A DNA stretch of 64,000 nucleotides from NCBI RefSeq assembly GCF_030463535.1, contig NC_132892.1:31570436-31634435 (forward strand), read 5' to 3'. The notes under the pieces were generated by a model. The model was not told the DNA's origin. It worked only from the letters and a program-made list of their open reading frames with translations, and ran no database searches. The number at the start of each line of letters is the position of its first letter. Position 1 is the first letter of the stretch. Positions 57,163 to 64,000 of the stretch are shown here, one piece after another. The DNA is from Salminus brasiliensis (lineage: Eukaryota > Chordata > Actinopteri > Characiformes > Bryconidae). A program made the position numbers and the translations under genes.

Positions 57163-60100
57163 TTTGTTACCTCATCGTGCAGTTGCTTGAGTTCTCTGTT
57201 GTTACTGGTGGGAGGTTTTGTGTCCCCTGTTGTCATCTGATTAGTGCCAGCTAGACTGTCCATAACTACAGGGGAACACACACAGCTGGTTTAGAGGAAA
57301 AAGACTGATGAAAGAGGAGCAAGAGATCTGTCATCTGCATCACCTCCCAGAGAAAGAAAGAGACTAAAGGAGAATTTGTGTGAATTAACCCATGGACCAT
57401 ATAATTGTCCACTAACAAAAGAGTAAAGAGTAAAAACTCCAACATGAGGGACTGAAGTCCAGTTCCTGATGTTACAGTGAGAGCAGATCTTCTAGTTTGT
57501 GCATTAGCTGCCACCAGCCAATGAAACCTTTCTGTTATTTTCAGGACTGACCAGTAGGGGGTGTTGGTGTCTCCGCTCCAGAACCTCCTGAGTCCAGTGT
57601 CTGAGAGAGAGACAGAGAGAGGGAGACAGTTAGTACTTTAGTATATTTTAGCAGTGTACAGATTATAATGAATATCTGACATGCAAATCTATATAAACAT
57701 CTAATGATATTTGACTCATTAAACTCACTATAATAATGTGGTGTGTGTACATGTGTGTGAGAGAGAGACGGCTGGTTTAAACAGGAAGGAGATCTGGACT
57801 GATGTACAAACAGCAGCTATGCTTTCATTCTACTATAAAGTCTGATGTTAAACACAGCAGTAACACTTACATCACACTCCACTTGTGTTGGGTTAATATG
57901 ATAACTGTAGACGTAGAAGCTTTCACGATTGAGATGCTTTCTAGAAGTAGAAGTGTTTACGACTGAGATGCTTTCTAGAAGTAGAAGCTTTCATGATTAA
58001 GATGCTTTCTGGACGTAGAAGCTTTAACGACTGAGATGCTTTCTAAACGTAGAAGCGTTTACGACTGAGATGCTTTCTAGTAGTAGAAGCTTTCAGGATT
58101 GAGATGCTTTCTAGACATTGAAGCTTTTTAATGATTGAGATGCTTTCTAGACGTAGAAGCTTTCATGATTGAGATGATTTCTAAACGTAGAAGCTTTCAG
58201 GATTGAGATGCTTTCTAGACATAGAAGCTTTCATGATTGAGATGCTTTCTAGACGTAGAAGCGTTTCCAACTGAGATGCTTTCTAAATGTAGAAGCTTTC
58301 AGGATTGAGATGCTTTCTAGACGTAGAAGCTTTCGCGATTGAGATGCTTTCTAGAAGTAGAAGCTTTCAGGATTGAGATGCTTTCTAGAAGTAGAAGCTT
58401 TCGCGATTGAGATGCTTTCTAGACATAGAAGCTTTCACGATTGAGATGCTTTCTAAACGTAGAAGCTTTCAGGATTGAGATGCTTTCTAGACGTAGAAGC
58501 TTTCGCGATTGAGATGCTTTCTAGAAGTAGAAGCTTTCAGGATTGAGATGCTTTCTAGAAGTAGAAGCTTTCACGACTGAGATGCTTTCTAGAAGTAGAA
58601 GCTTTCGCGATTGAGATGCTTCCTGGAAGTAGAAGCTTTCACGATTGAGATGCTTTCTAGAAGTAGAAGCTTTCGTGATTGAGATGCTTTCTAGAAGTAG
58701 AAGCTTTCACGATTGAGATGCTTTCTAGAAGTAGAAGCTTTCACGATTGAGATGCTTTCTAGAAGTAGAAGCTTTCGCGATTGAGATGCTTTCTAGAAGT
58801 AGAAGCTTTCGTGATTGAGATGCTTTCTAGAAGTAGAAGCTTTCACGATTGAGATGCTTTCTAGAAGTAGAAGCTTTCGCGATTGAGATGCTTTCTAGAA
58901 GTAGAAGCTTTCACATGGTGTGCATGAATGTAAGAGCTGGGTTAATCAGGATGGAGATCTGGGCTGATGTATGATGGATGTATGATCATTTATGGTTTCA
59001 TTCTACTATAAAACACAGCAGTACCACTTACACCAGATTAGATTGGTAAATTACCTTTAACTTGTTCTCCTCTGAACCATTCTCTTCCTTAGGGGGTGTG
59101 TCCTGATTGTCAATAGAAAGCTGCATTAATAAGAGATGATAATATTGTCCCATTTTAGCAGGTATTAGCATTGAACACATATATTTTCAGTTTTGCTACG
59201 TTGTGAGTGAAGATGAGGATCAGGAAGCAGAACAGAGCTCCAGAAACACAAAGCAGAATCAACACGGATAAGTAAAGCATAATGCAGTAGATAGGAAAGG
59301 CAAATTGTCTGAATAATTACTAGATTGAAATCATTTCTAGATGGAGATGGAGAAAATTACAAGATGGAGATGAGTTCTAGATGGAGATGATTTCTGGATA
59401 AAGATGGTTTCTAGATGGAGATGATTTCTAGATGTTCTCTTGATTGAGAAGCTTTCTAAACCCTATTGTGTGTGTGTATGTGTGTGTGTTACCTCATCGT
59501 GCAGTTGCTTGAGTTCTTTGTTGTTACTGGTGGGAGGTTTTGTGTCCCCTGTTGTCATCTGATTAGTGCCAGCTAGACTGTCCATAACTACAGGGGAACA
59601 CACACAGCTGGTTTAGAGGAAAAAGACTGATGAAAGAGGAGCAAGAGATCTGTCATCTGCATCACCTCCCAGAGAACGAAAGAGACTAAAGGAGAATTTG
59701 TGTGAATTAACCCATGGACCATATAATTGTCCACTAACAAAAGAGTAAAGAGTAAAAACTCCAACATGAGGGACCGAAGTCCAGTTCCTGATGTTACAGT
59801 GAGAGCAGATCTTCTAGTTTGTGCATTAGCTGCCACCAGCCAATGAAACCTTTCTGTTATTTTCAGGACTGACCAGTAGGGGGTGTTGGTGTCTCCGCTC
59901 CAGAACCTCCTGAGTCCAGTGTCTGAGAGAGAGACAGAGAGAGGGAGACAGTTAGTACTTTAGCATATTTTAGCAGTGTACAGATTATAATGAATATCTG
60001 ACATGCAAATCTATATAAACATCTAATGATATTTGACTCAATAAACTCACTATAATAATGTGGTGTGTGTACATGTGTGTGAGAGAGAGACGGCTGGTTT

Positions 60101-61274
60101 AAACAGGAAGGAGATCTGGACTGATGTTCAAACAGCAGCTATGCTTTCATTCTACTATAAAGTCTGATGTTAAACACAGCAGTAACACTTACATCACACT
60201 CCACTTGTGTTGGGTTAATATGATAACTGTAGACGTAGAAGCTTTCACGATTGAGATGCTTTCTAGAGGTAGAAGCTTTCATGATTGAGATGCTTTCTAG
60301 ACATAGAAGCTTTCACGACTGAGATGCTTTCTAGAAGTAGAAGCTTTCAGGATTGAGATGCTTTCTAGACGTAGAAGCTTTCACGATTGAGATGCTTTCT
60401 AGAAGTAGAAGCTTTCGCGATTGAGATGCTTCCTAGAAGTAGAAGCTTTCACGATAGAGATGCTTTCTAGAAGTAGAAGCTTTCGTGATTGAAATGCTTT
60501 CTAGAAGTAGAAGGTTTCACGATTGAGATGCTTTCTAGAAGTAGAAGCTTTCACGATTGAGATGCTTTCTAGAAGTAGAAGCTTTCGCGATTGAGATGCT
60601 TTCTAGAAGTAGAAGCTTTCACGATTGAGATGCTTTCTAGAAGTAGAAGCTTTCGCGATTGAGATGCTTTCTAGAAGTAGAAGCTTTCACGATTGAGATG
60701 CTTTCTAGAAGTAGAAGCTTTCACATGGTGTGCATGAATGTAAGAGCTGGGTTAATCAGGATGGAGATCTGGGCTGATGTATGATGGATGTATGATCATT
60801 TATGGTTTCATTCTACTATAAAACACAGCAGTACCACTTACACCAGATTAGATTGGTAAATTACCTTTAACTTGTTCTCCTCTGAACCATTCTCTTCCTT
60901 AGGGGGTGTGTCCTGATTGTCAATAGAAAGCTGCATTAATAAGAGATGATAATATTGTCCCATTTTAGCAGGTATTAGCATTGAACACATATATTTTCAG
61001 TTTTGCTACGTTGTGAGTGAAGATGAGGATCAGGAAGCAGAACAGAGCTCCAGAAACACAAAGCAGAATCAACACGGATAAGTAAAGCATAATGCAGTAG
61101 ATAGGAAAGGCAAATTGTCTGAATAATTACTAGATTGAAATCATTTCTAGATGGAGATGGAGAAAATGACAAGATGGAGATGAGTTCTAGATGGAGATGA
61201 TTTCTGGATAAAGATGGTTTCTAGATGGAGATGATTTCTAGATGTTCTCTTGATTGAGAAGCTTTCTAAACCCT

Positions 61275-61308
<34 letters not shown>

Positions 61309-63230
61309 CTCATCGTGCAGTTGCTTGAGTTCTCTGTTGTTACTGGTGGGAGGTTTTGTGTCCCCTGTTGTCATCTGATTAGTGCCAGCTAGACTGTCCA
61401 TAACTACAGGGGAACACACACAGCTGGTTTAGAGGAAAAAGACTGATGAAAGAGGAGCAAGAGATCTGTCATCTGCATCACCTCCCAGAGAACGAAAGAG
61501 ACTAAAGGAGAATTTGTGTGAATTAACCCATGGACCATATAATTGTCCACTAACAAAAGAGTAAAGAGTAAAAACTCCAACATGAGGGACTGAAGTCCAG
61601 TTCCTGATGTTACAGTGAGAGCAGATCTTCTAGTTTGTGCATTAGCTGCCACCAGCCAATGAAACCTTTCTGTTATTTTCAGGACTGACCAGTAGGGGGT
61701 GTTGGTGTCTCCGCTCCAGAACCTCCTGAGTCCAGTGTCTGAGAGAGAGACAGAGAGAGGGAGACAGTTAGTACTTTAGCATATTTTAGCAGTGTACAGA
61801 TTATAATGAATATCTGACATGCAAATCTATATAAACATCTAATGATATTTGACTCATTAAACTCACTATAATAATGTGGTGTGTGTACATGTGTGTGAGA
61901 GAGAGACGGCTGGTTTAAACAGGAAGGAGATCTGGACTGATGTACAAACAGCAGCTATGCTTTCATTCTACTATAAAGTCTGATGTTAAACACAGCAGTA
62001 ACACTTACATCACACTCCACTTTTGTTGGGTTAATAAGATGACTGTAGACGTAGAAGCTTTCGCGATTGAGATGCCTTCTAGACATAGAAGCTTTCACGA
62101 TTGAGATGCTTTCTAAACGTAGAAGTGTTTACGACTGAGATGCTTTCTAGAAGTAGAAGCTTTCAGGATTGAGATGCTTTCTAGACATAGAAGCTTTCAT
62201 GATTGAGATGCTTTCTAGACGTAGAAGCGTTTACGACTGAGATGCTTTCTAGAAGTAGAAGCTTTCAGGATTGAGATGCTTTCGAGACATAGAAGCTTTC
62301 ACGATTGAGATGCTTTCTAAACGTAGAAGCGTTTACGACTGAGATGCTTTCTAGAAGTAGAAGCTTTCAGGATTGAGATGCTTTCTAGACATAGAAGCTT
62401 TCATGATTAAGATGCTTTCTAAACGTAGAAGCTTTCAGGATTGAGATGCTTTCTAGACATAGAAGCTTTCATGATTGAGATGCTTTCTAGACATAGAAGC
62501 TTTCATGATTGAGATGCTTTTTAGAAGTAGAAGCTTTCACGATTGAGATGCTTTCTAGACATAGAAGCTTTCATGATTGAGATGCTTTCTAGAAGTAGAA
62601 GCTTTCAGGATTAAGATGCTTTCTAGAAGTAGAAGCTTTCACGATTGAGATGCTTTCTAGAAGTAGAAGCTTTCACATGGTGTGCATGAATGTAAGAGCT
62701 GGGTTAATCAGGATGGAGATCTGGGCTGATGTATGATGGATGTATGATCATTTATGGTTTCATTCTACTATAAAACACAGCAGTACCACTTACACCAGAT
62801 TAGATTGGTAAGTTACCTTTAACTTGTTCTCCTCTGATCCATTATCTTCCTTAGTGGGTGTGTCCTGATTGTCCATAGAAAGCTACATTAATCAGAGATG
62901 ATAATATTGTCCCATTTTAGCAGGTATTAGCATTGAACACATATATTTTCAGTTTTGCTACGTTGTGAGTGAAGATGAGGATCAGGAAGCAGAACAGAGC
63001 TCCAGAAACACAAAGCAGAATCAACACGGATAAGTAAAGCATAATGCAGTAGATAGGAAAGGCAAATTGTCTGAATAATTACTAGATTGAAATCATTTCT
63101 AGATGGAGATGGAGAAAATTACAAGATGGAGATGAGTTCTAGATGGAGATGATTTCTGGATAAAGATGGTTTCTAGATGGAGATGATTTCTAGATGTTCT
63201 CTTGATTGAGAAGCTTTCTAAACCCTATTG

Positions 63231-63263
<33 letters not shown>

Positions 63264-63700
63264 GTGTTACCTCATCGTGCAGTTGCTTGAGTTCTCTGTT
63301 GTTACTGGTGGGAGGTTTTGTGTCCCCTGTTGTCATCTGATTAGTGCCAGCTAGACTGTCCATAACTACAAGGGAACACACACAGCTGGTTTAGAGGAAA
63401 AAGACTGATGAAAGAGGAGCAAGAGATCTGTCATCTGCATCACCTCCCAGAGAACGAAAGAGACTAAAGGAGAATTTGTGTGAATTAACCCACGGACCAT
63501 ATAATTGTCCACTAACAAAAGAGTAAAGAGTAAAAACTCCAACATGAGGGACTGAAGTCCAGTTCCTGATGTTACAGTGAGAGCAGATCTTCTAGTTTGT
63601 GCATTAGCTGCCACCAGCCAATGAAACCTTTCTGTTATTTTCAGGACTGACCAGTAGGGGGTGTTGGTGTCTCCGCTCCAGAACCTCCTGAGTCCAGTGT
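19642..63700 (-). CDS. Repeat-protein coding exons A, B and D across the array (partial gene)
   Basis: In transcript order A (49 nt, phase 0-1; TLDSGGSGAETPTPPT), B (95 nt, 1-0; V-MDSLAGTNQMTTGDTKPPT and then SNNRELKQLHDE) and D (66 nt, 0-0; LSIDNQDTPPKEENG and then SEENKLK). The sum is 210 nt, exactly 70 codons, so each unit adds one 70-residue repeat in frame. Splice sites: A CTCTCTCAG and CTACTG|GTCAGT; B CCCCTGTAG and GAG|GTAACA; D TAATGCAG and AAAG|GTAATT. B is open in only that one frame, and for D only this frame is stop-free. The repeat is rich in T, P, S, E, N and D, likely disordered, acidic and perhaps glycosylated or phosphorylated; no known domain. I saw no frame break in the copies read. 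The 5' end lies beyond the window. The 3' end may be B of unit 1 spliced into GIMAP gene 2 exons. Confidence 0.6.
22233..24366 (-). repeat. Array unit 2
   Basis: Exon D 22373-22438, B 22829-22923, A 23210-23258; block 23569-24366, about 23 copies. D is a diverged form (LSMDNQDTPTKEENG; EEIKLK) that shares Met3 and Thr10 with unit 21. Confidence 0.88.
22483..22645 (-). pseudogene. Segment C: frame-broken transmembrane exon (example from unit 2)
   Basis: On the minus strand, after acceptor TTATTCAG, one frame reads a near-ideal membrane helix (FAFPIYCIIMLYLSVLILLC, then GALFCFLILIFTHN). The end THN resembles THFK of the gene 2 transmembrane exon. From the phase-0 end of exon B, however, the frame entered is the other one (ICLSYLLHYALL...), which runs to a stop. 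Segment C recurs in units 2-21 in the same state. I read it as a relic of a transmembrane exon that is now skipped, or as an alternative terminal exon. Confidence 0.45.
24367..26708 (-). repeat. Array unit 3
   Basis: Exon D 24507-24572, B 24969-25063, A 25350-25398; block 25707-26708, about 29 copies. D ends AAT|GTAATT instead of AAAG|GTAATT, a weaker donor, and changes the last residue to Asn. A has Tyr in place of the second Ser, as in unit 10. Confidence 0.88.
26709..28668 (-). repeat. Array unit 4
   Basis: Exon D 26849-26914, B 27301-27395, A 27682-27730; block 28041-28668, about 18 copies. Private variants shared with unit 11: CACAGATGG next to the B acceptor, AGCAGGATCAAC in segment C, and CACATGATGTG after the block. 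Confidence 0.88.
28669..30886 (-). repeat. Array unit 5
   Basis: Exon D 28809-28874, B 29281-29375, A 29662-29710; block 30021-30886, about 25 copies. Shares TAGATCGG in segment C and a synonymous change in D with unit 12. It has the longest (TG)n tract, about 29220-29277. Confidence 0.88.
30887..32860 (-). repeat. Array unit 6
   Basis: Exon D 31027-31092, B 31459-31553, A 31840-31888; block 32199-32860, about 19 copies. Shares GACTCAATAAACTC upstream of exon A with unit 13. Confidence 0.88.
32861..35096 (-). repeat. Array unit 7
   Basis: Exon D 33001-33066, B 33457-33551, A 33838-33886; block 34197-35096, about 26 copies. The order of variant repeats at the left of its block matches unit 14. 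Confidence 0.88.
35097..37306 (-). repeat. Array unit 8
   Basis: Exon D 35237-35302, B 35703-35797, A 36084-36132; block 36441-37306, about 25 copies. Nearly identical to units 9 and 10, with the same repeat order in the block; the youngest-looking triplet in the window. Confidence 0.88.
37307..39514 (-). repeat. Array unit 9
   Basis: Exon D 37447-37512, B 37911-38005, A 38292-38340; block 38649-39514, about 25 copies. 2208 bp, the same length as unit 10 and two bases shorter than unit 8, a (TG)n difference. Confidence 0.88.
39515..41722 (-). repeat. Array unit 10
   Basis: Exon D 39655-39720, B 40119-40213, A 40500-40548; block 40857-41722, about 25 copies. Exon A carries the Tyr variant of unit 3, so this unit is a mosaic: mostly like unit 9 but like unit 3 at exon A. 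Confidence 0.88.
41723..43374 (-). repeat. Array unit 11 (shortest)
   Basis: Exon D 41863-41928, B 42313-42407, A 42694-42742; block 43053-43374, only about 9 copies. Carries the private variants of unit 4, with roughly nine fewer minisatellite repeats than that unit. Confidence 0.88.
43375..45620 (-). repeat. Array unit 12
   Basis: Exon D 43515-43580, B 43981-44075, A 44362-44410; block 44721-45620, about 26 copies. Counterpart of unit 5 (TAGATCGG, synonymous D change). Confidence 0.88.
45621..47626 (-). repeat. Array unit 13
   Basis: Exon D 45761-45826, B 46225-46319, A 46606-46654; block 46965-47626, about 19 copies. Counterpart of unit 6. Confidence 0.88.
47627..49830 (-). repeat. Array unit 14
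   Basis: Exon D 47767-47832, B 48225-48319, A 48606-48654; block 48965-49830, about 25 copies. Counterpart of unit 7. Confidence 0.88.
49831..51938 (-). repeat. Array unit 15
   Basis: Exon D 49971-50036, B 50435-50529, A 50816-50864; block 51175-51938, about 22 copies. The block matches unit 13 but contains an extra three-repeat duplication marked by two AGTAGACGCTTTCACG copies. Confidence 0.88.
51939..54290 (-). repeat. Array unit 16
   Basis: Exon D 52079-52144, B 52547-52641, A 52928-52976; block 53287-54290, about 29 copies with a 2-bp insertion (GAAGCTTTTTAATGATT) shared only with unit 18. Confidence 0.88.
54291..56566 (-). repeat. Array unit 17
   Basis: Exon D 54431-54496, B 54895-54989, A 55276-55324; block 55633-56566, about 27 copies. 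Shares GGACCGAAGTCC and GATGTTCAAACAG with unit 19. Confidence 0.88.
56567..58914 (-). repeat. Array unit 18
   Basis: Exon D 56707-56772, B 57171-57265, A 57552-57600; block 57911-58914, about 29 copies. Counterpart of unit 16. Confidence 0.88.
58915..60724 (-). repeat. Array unit 19
   Basis: Exon D 59055-59120, B 59493-59587, A 59874-59922; block 60233-60724, about 14 copies. Counterpart of unit 17 with about half the block. It has the shortest (TG)n tract (59467-59490), and B has Lys in place of Arg in NNRELK. Confidence 0.88.
60725..62676 (-). repeat. Array unit 20
   Basis: Exon D 60865-60930, B 61309-61403, A 61690-61738; block 62049-62676, about 18 copies, with the mixed variant repeats seen in unit 1. 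Its (TG)n lacks the TATG interruption found in the other units. Confidence 0.88.
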
Positions 63701-64000
63701 CTGAGAGAGAGACAGAGAGAGGGAGACAGTTAGTACTTTAGCATATTTTAGCAGTGTACAGACTATAATGAATATCTGACATGCAAATCTATATAAACAT
63801 CTAATGATATTTGACTCATTAAACTCACTATAATAATGTGGTGTGTGTACATGTGTGTGAGAGAGAGACGGCTGGTTTAAACAGGAAGGAGATCTGGACT
63901 GATGTACAAACAGCAGCTATGCTTTCATTCTACTATAAAGTCTGATGTTAAACACAGCAGTAACACTTACATCACACTCCACTTGTGTTGGGTTAATATG
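62677..64000 (-). repeat. Array unit 21 (cut by window edge)
   Basis: Exon D 62817-62882, B 63271-63365, A 63652-63700. D is a diverged form (LSMDNQDTPTKEDNG). The window ends just before its minisatellite block would begin. Confidence 0.88.

Larger units (their letters stand above)
19591..64000 (-). repeat. Tandem array of 21 exon-bearing units
   Basis: The unit order on the plus strand is exon D, segment C, short 17-bp repeats, (TG)n, exon B, intron with a conserved hydrophobic ORF, exon A, then a 34-bp minisatellite block. Full units 2-20 run from about 1652 to 2352 bp, and most of the length difference is minisatellite copy number. Non-repeat parts are almost identical between central units. 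Units 1, 2 and 21 are the most diverged. The array runs off the right edge of the window, so its true copy number is unknown. Confidence 0.95.

Noticed and set aside
19591-64000. Array as a centromeric or other satellite
   Set aside because: Units carry unique-type sequence with exon structure and preserved phases. Only part of each unit is minisatellite, and unit lengths vary widely.

Overview
This is eukaryotic, vertebrate-type DNA, most likely from a ray-finned (teleost) fish. It has intron-split genes, a pair of AIG1/GIMAP-type GTPase genes, Tc1/mariner elements with the sequence style common in fish genomes, a Ty3/gypsy pol fragment, hAT-like MITEs and many (CA)n tracts. There is no bacterial-style gene organisation. 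All genes supported here lie on the minus strand.

Left region (1-18.7 kb). Two closely related GIMAP GTPase genes run right to left. Gene 1 has its GTPase exon at 311-1131 and gene 2 at 9919-10967. Upstream of each I found short coding exons that are too small for a simple ORF scan. Their splice sites and phases join without a break: gene 1 exons lie at 1930-2011, 2107-2209 and 4037-4106; gene 2 exons at 11085-11172, 11439-11532, 14555-14623, 14706-14788 and 15801-15836. Both genes have a transmembrane exon directly before the GTPase exon and a second hydrophobic segment at the C terminus. The introns hold a truncated Tc1 element (7253-8623), a second Tc1 element split by a 575-bp solo LTR with a CCTTG target-site duplication (12601-13175), a degenerate gypsy pol fragment (about 13.96-14.47 kb), and MITEs. 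A likely promoter for gene 1, with an IRF-type site and a perfect CRE, lies at about 6.44-6.69 kb.

Right region (18.7-64 kb and beyond the window edge). This is a tandem array of 21 copies of a unit of about 1.65-2.35 kb (the first is longer). Each unit carries three short minus-strand exon candidates, A (49 nt), B (95 nt) and D (66 nt; absent from the first unit). Each also has a frame-broken hydrophobic segment C, a (CA)n tract at the 5' splice site of B, a short run of 17-bp repeats, and a long block of a 34-bp minisatellite. A, B and D have phases 0-1, 1-0 and 0-0. Together they make 210 nt, or 70 codons, so copies can be spliced one after another without a frame change. B of the last unit ends in phase 0 and can join a chain of exons that leads into GIMAP gene 2.

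The main hypothesis is that the array encodes a long, variable-copy-number, disordered acidic repeat region, either of its own gene or of the N-terminal part of a GIMAP GTPase. It expands by unequal exchange and its introns are made of minisatellite. All exon claims rest on splice consensus, phase and open frames read by eye; transcript data would decide them.
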